From Caulobacter segnis ATCC 21756 (GTDB lineage Bacteria > Pseudomonadota > Alphaproteobacteria > Caulobacterales > Caulobacteraceae), in contig NC_014100.1 of the NCBI RefSeq assembly GCF_000092285.1, positions 4,154,001 through 4,218,000 of the forward strand: DNA of 64,000 bases, read 5' to 3'. This document shows, one piece after another, positions 36,269 to 45,335 of the stretch. A program made the translations under genes and the position numbers. The notes beneath the pieces were generated by a model. The model ran no database searches. It was not told where the DNA came from and saw nothing but the letters and a program-made list of their open reading frames with translations. Positions within the stretch are counted from its first letter, which is position 1. Each line of letters opens with the position of its first letter.

Positions 36269-37678
36269 TCAGCTGGTCCAGCCGCCGCCCAGCGCCTTGT
36301 AGATCGCCACGACGTCGGTGTTGACGCCGGTCTCGGCGACCGTGAGAGCGTCCTCGGCGGCCAGCAGGGTGCGCTCGGCGTCCAGCAGCACGAGGAAGTC
36401 GATGCCGCCCTCGCGGTACTGGATGCGGGCCAACTCGGCCGCGCGGCGCGAGGCCGCCGCCTGGTCGGCCAAGCTCTTCAGCTGGGCCTGCTGCTGGCGG
36501 TAGGCGACCAGGGCGTTCTCCAGGTCCTCCAGCGCCAGGAGCACGGCCCTGTCATAGGCCGCCAACGCCGCGTCGTCCCGAGCCCGCGCCGCGCGCAGGC
36601 GGGCGTGGGCGCTGCCGAGGTCGAGGGCCGGCCAGCTGACCGTCGGCGCCACGGACCACGCCTGGCTGGCGCTGTTTCCGAAGCCCGTCGAGGTCCCCGA
36701 CAGGAAGCCGACGAAGCCGGTCACCGAGACGCGCGGGAAGAGATCGGCCGTGGCCACCCCGACCTGGGCGGTGGACGCCGCCAGGCGACGCTCGGCCGCC
36801 TGGACGTCGGGACGGCGGCGCAGGAACTGACCCGCCTCGCCGATCGGCAGCGCGGCGACCAGGGGACGCGTGTCGGCCTCTCGGGCGACCAGCAGCGCGT
36901 CGAGCGCGCCGGGACGCTGGCCGGTCAGCACCGCCAGGCGATAGTTGGCGCGGGTCGCCGCCGTGATCAGGCTTGGGATCGCGGCCTCGGTGGCGTTCAG
37001 GCGCGCCTGGGCCGAGGCGACGTCGATCGGGCTGCCCGCCCCGGCGTCGAACCGCACCTTGGTCAGGCGGAGCGTTTCGCGCTGGGTCGCGAGGTTGCGG
37101 TTGGCGACCTTGAGCCGCTCCTGGGCGCCGCGCAGCTCCAGATAGTTGCGGGCCACCTCGGCGGCGACGGTGACCTGGGCGTCGCGCAGGTCGGCCTGGG
37201 CCGCGCCGGCTTCCGCCCCCGCCGCCTCCACGCCCCGACGGACGCGGCCGAACAGGTCAATCTCCCAGCGGGCGTCGAAGCCGGCCTGGTAGGTCTGGCT
37301 CTCGATCCGGTCGGTGGTGAGACCGGGCTGCTGCTGCTTGCTCTTGGTGTAGGTCCCGTCGGCCGTGACGTGGGGCAGCACGTCCAGCTTCTGCTCGGTG
37401 AACAGGGCGCGGGCCTCGGCGACGCGAGCCAGGGCGATCCTCAGGTCGAGGTTCGCGCTCAGCGCCTGGCCGACCAGCTGGTCGAGCACGGGGTCGCCGA
37501 ACGCCTTCCACCACGCCGCTTCCGGATTGGCGGCGGTGAAGACGGCCGGGTCGGCGTTCTGGAAGGCCGCCGGCGGGGTCGCCGGCGCCCTGTAGTTCGG
37601 ACCGACCGCGCAGGCGGCGGCCGTCAGGGCGACGCCGGCGATCAGCGCGGCGCGCAGGGTGGGCTTGAAGACAGACAT
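36269..37678 (-). CDS. NodT-family outer-membrane efflux lipoprotein
   Basis: A 469-residue outer-membrane channel protein of tripartite efflux systems (OprM/NodT type). A lipoprotein signal ends in LTAAAC, so the mature protein is acylated on Cys. Two repeated helical-barrel modules of the OEP family follow, with conserved WWKAFGDPVLDQLV and NLDLRIALARV segments. It is the last gene of the operon: its ATG overlaps the stop of the RND pump by one base. Confidence 0.92.
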   Translation of the reverse strand: MSVFKPTLRAALIAGVALTAAACAVGPNYRAPATPPAAFQNADPAVFTAANPEAAWWKAFGDPVLDQLVGQALSANLDLRIALARVAEARALFTEQKLDVLPHVTADGTYTKSKQQQPGLTTDRIESQTYQAGFDARWEIDLFGRVRRGVEAAGAEAGAAQADLRDAQVTVAAEVARNYLELRGAQERLKVANRNLATQRETLRLTKVRFDAGAGSPIDVASAQARLNATEAAIPSLITAATRANYRLAVLTGQRPGALDALLVAREADTRPLVAALPIGEAGQFLRRRPDVQAAERRLAASTAQVGVATADLFPRVSVTGFVGFLSGTSTGFGNSASQAWSVAPTVSWPALDLGSAHARLRAARARDDAALAAYDRAVLLALEDLENALVAYRQQQAQLKSLADQAAASRRAAELARIQYREGGIDFLVLLDAERTLLAAEDALTVAETGVNTDVVAIYKALGGGWTS

Positions 37679-40600
37679 CAGTGCGCCTCCGCGGGCGAAG
37701 TCAGCTCCGTCTTCGCCACGGCCTTGCGGGCCGTGAAGCGACGGATGACGTAGTAGAAGATCGGGGTCAGGATCAGGCCGAAGACCGTCACGCCCAGCAT
37801 GCCGGAGAACACCGCCACGCCCATGGCGCGGCGCATCTCCGCCCCGGCCCCGTGCGACACCACCAGGGGATAGACCCCCATGATGAAGGCGATCGAGGTC
37901 ATCAGGATCGGCCGCAGGCGCAGGCGGCAGGCCTCCAGGACCGCCTGGAGCGGGCTGTCGCCGTGCTCCTCGCGCTCCTTGGCGAACTCCACGATCAGGA
38001 TGGCGTTTTTACACGCCAGCCCCACCAGCACGATCAGGCCGATCTGGGTGAAGATGTTGTTGTCGCCCTTGCTGATCCACACGCCGGCCAGGGCCGACAG
38101 CAGGGTCATCGGGACGATCAGGATGACGACCAGCGGCAGGCTCCAGCTCTCGTACTGGGCGACCAGCACCAGGAAGGCCAGCAGCACGCAGAGCGGGAAG
38201 ATGAAGATCGCCGTGTTGCCCGCCAGGATCTGCTGGTAGGTCAGCTCGGTCCACTCGTAGCCCATGCCGTTGGGCAGCTCCTTCTTGGCGAGATCCTCAA
38301 GCGCCTTCTGGGCCTGGCCGGTCGAGTAGCCGGGCGCGGGGCCGCCGTTGATCTCGGCGGTCAGCATGCCGTTGTAGTGGCTCTCGCGGTCGGGACCGGT
38401 GGTCTCGTGGAAGCTGACGAAGGCGCCCAGCGGGATCATCTGGCCGTCGCCGTTGCGGGTCTGCAGGCGCAGCATCTGCTCGGGCTGCAGGCGGAAGCGC
38501 TGGTCGGCCTGCACGTTGACCTCGTAGGTCCGCCCGAAGCGGTTGAAGTCGTTGACGTACAGCGAGCCCAGATAGACCTGCATCGTCTCGAAGAGGTCGG
38601 TCAGGGACACGCCCTGGGCCCTCGCCTTCTCACGGTCGATGTCGGCCTGGATCTTCGGAACGCTGACCTGGTAGCTGGAGAAGATCCCCGCCAGGGCCGG
38701 GTCCTGCCGCGCCTTGTCCATCAGGTTCTGGGTGGCTTTGTTCAGCTCGTCCGGACCCAGGCCCGCCTTGTCGACGATCTGCATCCGGAACCCGCCGATG
38801 GTGCCCAAGCCCTGAACGGACGGGGGCGGGAAGACGGCGATCTGGGCGTCGGGGATCGAGGCGAACTTCTGGTTCAGAGCCGCCACGATGGCGCCGGCCT
38901 GCTTGTCCTTTTCGCGACGGTCCTTGAAGTCGGTGAGCGTGTAGAACACCGCGCCGGAGTTGGGGCTGTTGATCAGGCCGTTCACCGACAGACCCGGGAA
39001 GGCCACCGAGCTCTTCACGCCCGGGATACCCTTGGAGATCTCGCCCATCTGGCGGATCACCGCTTCGGTGCGGTCCAGCGAGGCGGCGTCGGGCAGCTGC
39101 ACGACGGCGACCACGTAGGCCTTGTCCTGCTGCGGCACGAAGCCGGTCGGGGTCTTGGAGAACGCAAAGACCGTCAGGGCCAGCAGCACGCCATAGACCA
39201 CGAGACCCGCGGTCGAGCGGCCCAGGGTCTTGGCCACGCCGTTGACATAGCCGTTGGAAGCCCGGGCGAAGAAACGGTTGAACGGGTTGAACAACCAGCC
39301 CAGCGCCCGGTCGATCAGTTTCTGGAAGCGGTCCTTGGGCGCGTCATGCGACTTCAGGAGCACCGCGGCCAGGGCCGGCGACAGGGTCAGGGAGTTGATG
39401 GCCGAGATCACCGTCGAGATGGCGATGGTCAGGGCGAACTGACGGTAGAACTGGCCCGACAGACCACTGATGAACGCGGTCGGGATGAACACCGCGCACA
39501 GCACGAGGGCCGTCGAGATGATCGGTCCGGTGACCTCGCCCATGGCCTTTCGCGTCGCCGCGGCGGGCTCCAGGCCGTTGGTGATGTTCCGCTCGACGTT
39601 CTCGACCACCACGATGGCGTCGTCGACGACGATGCCGATGGCGAGAACCAGGCCGAACAGGGTGAGCGCGTTCAGACCGAAGCCCAGCATCAGCATGACG
39701 GCGAAGGTGCCGATCAGCGAGACGGGCACGGCGATCAGCGGGATCACCGAGGCGCGCCAGCCCTGCAGGAAGATCACCACCACGATGACGACCAGGATGA
39801 TCGCCTCGATCAGGGTGTGGACCACCGAGTCGATGCTCTCCTGCACGAAGGCCGTGGTGTCGTAGATGATCTCGTAGTCGACGCCTTCGGGGAACTCCTT
39901 CTTGAGCTCCTTCATGGTCTTCTTGACCTCGGCCGCCATCTGCAGGGCGTTGGAGCCGGGGCGCTGGAAGATCGGCATGGCGACGGCCGACTTGTTGTCG
40001 AGCAAGCTGCGCAGGGCGTAGTTGTTGGCGCCCAGTTCCACGCGGGCGACGTCGCCCAGGCGGGTGATCTGGCCGTCCTCGCCCGAGCGGATGATGACGT
40101 TCCGGAACTGCTCCTCGTCGGTCAGGCGGCCGGGGGCGTTGATCGACAGCTGGAAGTCGGCGCCGGAGCCGGCGTTGGGCGGCGCGCCCAGCTGGCCGGC
40201 GGCCACCTGGACGTTCTGCTCGCGCAGGGCGCGGACCACGTCGCCGGCGGTCATCGACAGGGCGGCCAGCTTTTCGGGATCCAGCCAGACGCGCATCGAA
40301 TACGCGCCCGCGCCGAAGGTCTGCACGTCGCCGACGCCGTCGATGCGCTTCAGCCGATCGCGCACGTTCAGCTGCGCGTAGTTGCTGAGGTACAGCATGT
40401 CGTAGCGGTTGTTCGGCGAGATCATGTGCACGACCAGGGTCAGGTCGGGCGAGGCCTTGTCGGTGGTCACGCCGATCCGCTGCACCTCCTGGGGCAGCTT
40501 GGGCAGGGCCTGGGCGACGCGGTTCTGGACCTGCACCTGGGCCTTATCGAGGTCGGTGCCGAGCGCGAAGGTGACGGTCAGCACCATCGCCCCATCGGCG

Positions 40601-40854
40601 GCCGACTGGGACGACTGGTAGATCATCCCCTCGACGCCGTTGATCGCTTGCTCGAGCGGCGCGGCGACGGTCTGGCCGATGACGGACGGGTTGGCGCCCG
40701 GATAGGCCGCGCGCACGACCACGGTCGGCGGCACCACTTCCGGGTACTCGCTGATCGGCAGCTGCGGCAGCGAGACCAGGCCGGCGATGAAGATGATGAT
40801 CGAGAGCACGGCCGCGAAGCGCGGTCGGTTCACGAAGAACTTTGAAAAGGACAT
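37678..40854 (-). CDS. RND multidrug efflux permease, HAE1 family
   Basis: A 1058-residue inner-membrane proton antiporter of the AcrB/MexB type. Twelve membrane helices and two large periplasmic loops are evident. The proton-relay acidic pair is in AIGIVVDDAIVVVENVERN, and the second-half helix LIVLVGLACKNAILIVEFAKE supplies the lysine. The porter loops contain FALGTDLDKAQVQVQNRV. It pumps hydrophobic or amphiphilic compounds from the periplasm or membrane through the outer-membrane channel. Direct neighbours on the same strand are the adaptor (172 bp upstream, across an intergenic repeat) and the NodT channel (overlapping). Confidence 0.95.
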   Translation of the reverse strand: MSFSKFFVNRPRFAAVLSIIIFIAGLVSLPQLPISEYPEVVPPTVVVRAAYPGANPSVIGQTVAAPLEQAINGVEGMIYQSSQSAADGAMVLTVTFALGTDLDKAQVQVQNRVAQALPKLPQEVQRIGVTTDKASPDLTLVVHMISPNNRYDMLYLSNYAQLNVRDRLKRIDGVGDVQTFGAGAYSMRVWLDPEKLAALSMTAGDVVRALREQNVQVAAGQLGAPPNAGSGADFQLSINAPGRLTDEEQFRNVIIRSGEDGQITRLGDVARVELGANNYALRSLLDNKSAVAMPIFQRPGSNALQMAAEVKKTMKELKKEFPEGVDYEIIYDTTAFVQESIDSVVHTLIEAIILVVIVVVIFLQGWRASVIPLIAVPVSLIGTFAVMLMLGFGLNALTLFGLVLAIGIVVDDAIVVVENVERNITNGLEPAAATRKAMGEVTGPIISTALVLCAVFIPTAFISGLSGQFYRQFALTIAISTVISAINSLTLSPALAAVLLKSHDAPKDRFQKLIDRALGWLFNPFNRFFARASNGYVNGVAKTLGRSTAGLVVYGVLLALTVFAFSKTPTGFVPQQDKAYVVAVVQLPDAASLDRTEAVIRQMGEISKGIPGVKSSVAFPGLSVNGLINSPNSGAVFYTLTDFKDRREKDKQAGAIVAALNQKFASIPDAQIAVFPPPSVQGLGTIGGFRMQIVDKAGLGPDELNKATQNLMDKARQDPALAGIFSSYQVSVPKIQADIDREKARAQGVSLTDLFETMQVYLGSLYVNDFNRFGRTYEVNVQADQRFRLQPEQMLRLQTRNGDGQMIPLGAFVSFHETTGPDRESHYNGMLTAEINGGPAPGYSTGQAQKALEDLAKKELPNGMGYEWTELTYQQILAGNTAIFIFPLCVLLAFLVLVAQYESWSLPLVVILIVPMTLLSALAGVWISKGDNNIFTQIGLIVLVGLACKNAILIVEFAKEREEHGDSPLQAVLEACRLRLRPILMTSIAFIMGVYPLVVSHGAGAEMRRAMGVAVFSGMLGVTVFGLILTPIFYYVIRRFTARKAVAKTELTSPAEAH

Positions 40855-40896
40855 GCGGGTCGTCCTGGAGCTCCGGGGAGGAGACGTGTTTGGCGA

Positions 40897-41019
40897 CCCC
40901 TCCGCCCTGAGGGGGAGGGGTAAGGGTGGGGGTGATCACCGTGGAGGAAGGCGAACCCCGCGCGTGGCTGTCAGCGCGGAGATCACCCCCATCCCAGCCC
41001 TTCCCCAACACGGGGAAGG
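40897..41019. repeat. GC-rich intergenic repeat between efflux adaptor and pump
   Basis: Contains hairpins at 40897-40920 (CCCCTCC / GGGGGAGGGG) and 40999-41019 (CCTTCCCC / GGGGAAGG), and a perfect 11-bp inverted repeat, TGGGGGTGATC (40927-40937) with GATCACCCCCA (40981-40991). It lies within the efflux operon and may set the relative amounts of adaptor and pump mRNA. No gene is present. Confidence 0.6.
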
Positions 41020-41026
41020 CGAGATC

Positions 41027-42190
41027 TCAGTTCTGGCGGATCGGGCTTTCGACCTGGGCCAGTTGATCCAGGTCGACCTTGTCGGTCTTGACCTTGATCG
41101 GCGCGACGGTGTCGCCCGGCTTGACCTTCTGCAGGCCGCCGACGATCACCCGGTCGCCGGGCTTCAGGCCCGAGCGGATGATGCGCAGGTTGCCCGCCAG
41201 CGGGCCGATCTCGACCGGGCGGTACTCGGCCTTGTTGGCGCTGTTGACCACCACCACGAAGCGCTTGCCCAGATCGGTCGCGATGGCGCGGTCGGGCGCC
41301 AGGGCGACGGTCTGGCTCTCGGCGCTGACCAGGCGGATGCGGGCGAACAGGCCCGGCGTGAAGCGGCCGTCGGCGTTGGCGAAGATCGCCCGGCCGGCGA
41401 TGGTGCCGCTCCTGGCGTCCATGGCGTTGTCGATGAAGGCCAGCTTGCCGACGTGCGGATAACCCTCTTCGGTCATCAGGCCCATATAGACCGGCCCGCC
41501 CTTGCCGCGTTCGGCCGAGGCGTACTTGAGGAAGGTCTGCTCGTCGGCGTTGAACTCGGCGTAGATCGGGGTGTCGGACACCACGGTCGTGAGCAGCGAC
41601 GACTGGGTGACCAGGTTGCCACGCGTGATGATGGCCTTGGAGATCCGGCCGTCGATTGGCGAGGTCACCCGCGTCCATTCCAGGTTCAGGCGAGCGGTCT
41701 GCAGGGCGGCCTGGGCGGCGGAGAGGTTGGCCTGGGCCGCGCGCTCCTCGGAGGCCAGGCGATCGAATTCGCTCTGGGCCAGGGCGTTCTGCTCGATCAG
41801 GCGACGACCGCGTTCGCGGTTGACCACCGCCAGGTCCAGCTGGGCCTTGGCGCGGGCCACCTCGGCGGCGGTGCGGTCGGCCTCGGCCTTGTAGGGGCGC
41901 GGGTCGATCTGGAAGAGCACCTGGCCCTTGTGGACGCGCGCGCCCTCGGTGAACTGGGCGCCGTCGATATAGCCGGAGACGCGCGGGCGGATCTCGACGG
42001 TGTCGATCGGCTCGAGGCGGCCGGTGAAGTCGTCCCACTGGCGCAGGGACTTGAAGGCGACGTCGGTGACGGTGACCTGGGCGGGCGGCGGCGCGGCGGC
42101 GGCGTCCTGCTTGGCTTGGGCCGAGCAGGCGGCCAGCACGGCGACGGCGGCGAGGCCGGCGAAGGACGTGATGACGGGTTGGAGACGCAT
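41027..42190 (-). CDS. RND efflux periplasmic adaptor (membrane-fusion) lipoprotein
   Basis: A 387-residue adaptor. The lipoprotein signal ends VAVLAAC, giving an acylated mature N-terminus. The two lipoyl half-motifs (EIRPRVSGYIDGAQFTEGARVHKGQVLFQIDPRPY and LNLEWTRVTSPIDGRISK) flank a helical hairpin, followed by beta-barrel and membrane-proximal domains. It joins the RND pump to the NodT channel. The ATG at 42190 was chosen over one 29 codons upstream because the signal begins there. First gene of the efflux operon, divergent from a TetR regulator. Confidence 0.92.
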   Translation of the reverse strand: MRLQPVITSFAGLAAVAVLAACSAQAKQDAAAAPPPAQVTVTDVAFKSLRQWDDFTGRLEPIDTVEIRPRVSGYIDGAQFTEGARVHKGQVLFQIDPRPYKAEADRTAAEVARAKAQLDLAVVNRERGRRLIEQNALAQSEFDRLASEERAAQANLSAAQAALQTARLNLEWTRVTSPIDGRISKAIITRGNLVTQSSLLTTVVSDTPIYAEFNADEQTFLKYASAERGKGGPVYMGLMTEEGYPHVGKLAFIDNAMDARSGTIAGRAIFANADGRFTPGLFARIRLVSAESQTVALAPDRAIATDLGKRFVVVVNSANKAEYRPVEIGPLAGNLRIIRSGLKPGDRVIVGGLQKVKPGDTVAPIKVKTDKVDLDQLAQVESPIRQN

Positions 42191-42559
42191 GGGGAGGAAC
42201 CTGTCGAACGGAAAATCGGGAGGGGGCGGACTATTCGAAGACGGGGCGTCGCGGCGTGCGACGGGTGGACTGGCCAAGGGAGCGGGCCGTCGTCCAGTTC
42301 GCGACGCCTTCGGACCTGGCCTTGAAGAAGCTCAGGAAAACCTTGGACTTCGCCGCTTGGGGCGCGGTGACGTAAACGTTTGTTTGCGGGGGCATTGGCG
42401 CGCGCTCCAGAGGGGGTTAAGGATGAAATGTCGCAGGGTCTGTTACTTGACCCGGGCGACCCGAAGGACGATTTAGGATGTGACGAGACCGTTCGGTATC
42501 ATCGCTTAGGGCGAGAGATACTGACCGGTAACTCGCACGTCAAGGAGAGGCCTGCCAAA
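42191..42559. promoter_or_regulatory. Divergent intergenic region of the efflux operon, with a candidate operator
   Basis: There are 369 bp between the adaptor gene and the divergent TetR gene. The clearest structure is an imperfect inverted repeat, ACCGTTCGGTATC (42488-42500) and GATACTGACCGGT (42517-42529), matching at 11 of 13 positions with a 16-bp spacer, 31-72 bp before the TetR start. I see no gene in the interval; an in-frame extension upstream of the TetR ATG lacks family sequence. Confidence 0.5.
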
Positions 42560-43192
42560 ATGGCGACAAGAAATTCTGGGGACGGGGCTTTGGGCGATAA
42601 GGAGGCAGGCGCTTGCGCGCCGACGTCCAAACGTCCGGCGCGTGACCGGATCTTCGAGACCGCCCGCGAGCTGTTCTATCAGCACGGCATTCGCGCCGTG
42701 GGCGTCGAGACGATCGCCGCCGAGGCCGACGCCACGAAGATGACGCTCTATCGGAACTTCCCGTCCAAGGACGAACTGGTGGCCGAGGTCCTGCGCGAGC
42801 AGGAGCGGGAATACTGGGCCTGGTGGGAAAGCGTCACCGCCGTCTGTTGCACCGACCCGCGCGCCCAGCTCGAGGCGATCTTCGACGCCTTCGAGACCAA
42901 GGCCTGCAACAAGGACGTCCACGGCTGCCCGCTGTCCAACGCGGCCATCGAGCTGCATGAGGAAGGTCACCCGGCCCAGGTCGTCTCGGTGAACTACAAG
43001 AAGGAGCTGCACCGGCGGCTCACGGACCTGGCGCGCCGCGCCGGGGCCAAGGACGACGATCTGGCCGACGCCCTGATGTTGCTGATGGAAGGCTCCTACA
43101 TCGCCCGCGTCACCCTCGGCGCCGATGGCCCGTCACGCGCCGTGGCCCGCTCGGCCCGGGCGCTGATCCGCTACCACCTGGACGGATGCTGA
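42560..43192 (+). CDS. TetR-family regulator divergent from the RND operon
   Basis: A 210-residue regulator. The helix-turn-helix covers RDRIFETARELFYQHGIRAVGVETIAAEADATKMTLYRNFPSKDELVAEVL-type sequence at about 28-78. The C-terminal domain carries several cysteines (AVCCTDP, KACNKDVHGCPLSNAAIE) with HGCPL typical of one TetR subfamily. An AAGGAGAGG site sits nine bases before the ATG at 42560, which decides the start against an upstream in-frame ATG. By position it is the likely repressor of the efflux operon. Confidence 0.88.
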   Translation: MATRNSGDGALGDKEAGACAPTSKRPARDRIFETARELFYQHGIRAVGVETIAAEADATKMTLYRNFPSKDELVAEVLREQEREYWAWWESVTAVCCTDPRAQLEAIFDAFETKACNKDVHGCPLSNAAIELHEEGHPAQVVSVNYKKELHRRLTDLARRAGAKDDDLADALMLLMEGSYIARVTLGADGPSRAVARSARALIRYHLDGC

Positions 43193-43196
43193 GCCG

Positions 43197-43946
43197 CTAG
43201 ACGGCGCCCCCGCCGATATAGCCCAGGCCCGTCGCCCGATGGATCGCCTGGGCGCGGCCGGCGACGCGAAGCTTCAGGGCCGCGTTCTGGACGTGGAAGC
43301 GGACCGTCGGGCCCGCTATGCCGATGATCTGGGCGATGTCGGCGTCGGTCTTGCCGGCCGCCGCCCACTTCAGGCACTGGATCTCGCGCTTGGTCAGCCG
43401 CACCGGCGGGGCGTCGTCGTCCTGGCCGTCGCGATAGGCCGAGACGAGGCGTAGCGCCGCGCCGTGCAGTTCGTCGGCCCTCGCGGCATAGAGGGCCGGG
43501 ACATTCTCGACCGAATTCGCCGCGGCCCACACCACCGCCCCGATCACGCCGCCGGTCAGGTATGCCGGCGCGATGATCGCCGACCGGACGCCAAACGACT
43601 CCGCCGCATCCGCGACCTCGATCGTCTCCAGTCGCGGCATCGGCCGCCAGCTGGCGAAGCGGCCCTGGTGATAGAAGAACGGTTCGGCCGTATAGCGGGC
43701 GGCCAGGATGAACGGGGCCCGCAAGGCGAAGGCCCGATCGCGCCAGTAGCGCAGCGCGCTGTCCAGCCACTCGAAGGTCGTCTCGGCCAGCGGCTTGCCG
43801 TCGACGCCCAGCATCGGCTCGGGGCTGGAGATGTCGGCGCTGGCGGCGACATAGGGCAGGCCCATCTCGCGACCCAGCGCGGCCACGCGTTCGGCCAGCG
43901 CCGTGACCCGCGCCAGACGCCCCTTGTCGTCCGTCCCGTTGGCCAT
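43197..43946 (-). CDS. LuxR-type regulator with autoinducer-binding-like N-domain
   Basis: A 249-residue protein. The N-terminal 170 residues resemble the acyl-homoserine-lactone-binding fold (EWLDSALRYWRDRAFALRAPFILAARY, then GVRSAIIAPAYLTGGVIGAVVW). The C-terminal domain (about 185-240) is a clear LuxR helix-turn-helix: LTKREIQCLKWAAAGKTDADIAQIIGIAGPTVRFHV-type sequence. No luxI-like synthase lies in the window, so it looks like a LuxR solo that may sense something other than its own signal. A perfect palindrome sits 19-34 bp before its start, and an almost identical site precedes the TonB receptor beyond the divergent acyl-CoA dehydrogenase. Confidence 0.85.
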   Translation of the reverse strand: MANGTDDKGRLARVTALAERVAALGREMGLPYVAASADISSPEPMLGVDGKPLAETTFEWLDSALRYWRDRAFALRAPFILAARYTAEPFFYHQGRFASWRPMPRLETIEVADAAESFGVRSAIIAPAYLTGGVIGAVVWAAANSVENVPALYAARADELHGAALRLVSAYRDGQDDDAPPVRLTKREIQCLKWAAAGKTDADIAQIIGIAGPTVRFHVQNAALKLRVAGRAQAIHRATGLGYIGGGAV

Positions 43947-43964
43947 TGAGCTCGCCCGCTCTCC

Positions 43965-43980
43965 CTATCGGTTCCGATAG
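43965..43980. promoter_or_regulatory. Palindromic operator, site 1 (LuxR/acyl-CoA dehydrogenase divergent promoter)
   Basis: CTATCGGTTCCGATAG, a perfect 7+2+7 palindrome between two divergent starts: 19 bp from luxR and about 64 bp from the dehydrogenase. Site 2 at 45239-45254 agrees at 14 of 16 positions, and both are followed by CTTG. Confidence 0.75.
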
Positions 43981-44043
43981 CTTGCGCGCCCCCGCCGCCC
44001 CTTCGCAAGTTTCCCCGACGACGCCGAACGAGGGAGCACGCGC

Positions 44044-45228
44044 GTGGATTTGGAACTGTCGGCGGCCGATCTGGCCTTCCGCGACGAGGTGCGCGCCTTC
44101 CTGGACGCCAGGCTGACGCCGGCGCTGCGAGAGGCGGGCCGCCGCATGACCAGCGTCTTCTGCGACAAGGCCCACAGCCTGGCCTGGCAGAGGATTCTGC
44201 ATGAAAAAGGCTGGGCCGCGCCGACCTGGCCGGTCGAGCATGGCGGCCCTGGCTGGAGCGATATCCAGCGCCACGTCTTCTTCGCCGAATGCGCCCGCGC
44301 CGGCGCCCCCAACCTCGCCCCCATGGGCCTGCGCATGGTCGCGCCGGCCATCATGGCGTTCGGGACCTCCGAGCAGAAGGCCCGCTACCTGCCGCGCATC
44401 CTGTCGGGTCAGGACTACTGGTGCCAGGGCTATTCCGAGCCGGGGGCGGGCTCGGACCTTGCCTCCCTGCAGATGCGCGCCGTGGCGGACGGCGACGACT
44501 ACGTGCTGAACGGCTCGAAGATCTGGACCACCCACGCCCACTGGGCGACCCACATGTTCTGCCTGGTCCGCACGTCGACCGAGGGCAAGCCGCAGGCGGG
44601 CGTCACCTTCCTGCTGATCGAGATGGATCGGCCGGGGATCCGCGTCGACCCGATCGTCACCCTGGCCGGCGAGCACGAGGTCAACCAGGTGTTCTTCGAC
44701 GACGTCCGGACGCCGAAGACCGACCGCCTGGGCGGGGAGAACCAGGGCTGGACCGTCGCCAAGCACCTGCTGGAGTTCGAGCGGGGCGGCGGCTACGCGG
44801 CCGGGCTCCACGCCGGGCTCGAACGGCTGCGGGACATGGCGCGCGCCGAGGCGGTGATCGACGATCCCCACCACCGCCGCCGCCTCGCCGAAGCCGAGAT
44901 CGGAGCGCTGGCCATCGACATCACCGAGCGTCGGGTGCTGAGCGCCCTGGCGACCGGCGGCAAGCCGGGGCCCGCCTCGTCTATCCTCAAGACCCAAGGC
45001 TCGGAGCAACTGCAGCGCCTCGACGAGCTGGCCGTCGACACGCTCGCCGCCTACGCCGCGCCCCATCAGCCCAAGGCCCGCGAGGCCGGCTCCAACGAGC
45101 TTCCCGTCGGCCCGACCCACGGCCTGACCGCCATGGCCCGCTACCTGAACAATCGCGCCGCGTCGATCTATGGCGGCTCCAACGAGATCCAGCGCGACAT
45201 CATCGCCAAGCTGGTCCTGGGGCTCTGA
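44044..45228 (+). CDS. Acyl-CoA dehydrogenase
   Basis: A 394-residue FAD-dependent acyl-CoA dehydrogenase introducing a 2,3-double bond in a CoA thioester. N-terminal helices (DLAFRDEVRAFLDARL), the FAD/substrate segment GYSEPGAGSDLASLQMRA, the beta-domain GSKIWTTHAHWATHMFCLVRT and the C-terminal ASIYGGSNEIQRDIIAKLVLGL motif are all present. It is the type found in degradation of branched, cyclic or terpenoid acids as well as fatty acids; the substrate cannot be read. It starts with GTG at 44044 behind GAGGGAGC. Placed between a LuxR-type regulator and a TonB receptor, it suggests a dedicated uptake-and-oxidation module. Confidence 0.92.
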   Translation: MDLELSAADLAFRDEVRAFLDARLTPALREAGRRMTSVFCDKAHSLAWQRILHEKGWAAPTWPVEHGGPGWSDIQRHVFFAECARAGAPNLAPMGLRMVAPAIMAFGTSEQKARYLPRILSGQDYWCQGYSEPGAGSDLASLQMRAVADGDDYVLNGSKIWTTHAHWATHMFCLVRTSTEGKPQAGVTFLLIEMDRPGIRVDPIVTLAGEHEVNQVFFDDVRTPKTDRLGGENQGWTVAKHLLEFERGGGYAAGLHAGLERLRDMARAEAVIDDPHHRRRLAEAEIGALAIDITERRVLSALATGGKPGPASSILKTQGSEQLQRLDELAVDTLAAYAAPHQPKAREAGSNELPVGPTHGLTAMARYLNNRAASIYGGSNEIQRDIIAKLVLGL

Positions 45229-45238
45229 GATCCCGCCC

Positions 45239-45254
45239 CTATCATTTCCGATAG
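45239..45254. promoter_or_regulatory. Palindromic operator, site 2 (TonB receptor promoter)
   Basis: CTATCATTTCCGATAG, 82 bp before the TonB receptor start. It matches site 1 at 14 of 16 positions; over the wider 22-bp window CCCTATC-NN-TTCCGATAGCTTG the two agree at 20 positions. Confidence 0.7.
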
Positions 45255-45335
45255 CTTGTTACGCGAATAGCCCGACCGCACGCTGCCTCCAGAGCGCGCG
45301 CCCAATGCAGGCGCGGCCAAAGGGAGGTAAGACGG

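Noticed and set aside
37681..40845. 1054-codon plus-strand frame opposite the RND pump
   Set aside because: His/Gln/Asp/Arg-rich translation with no domain, fully antisense to a complete RND permease.
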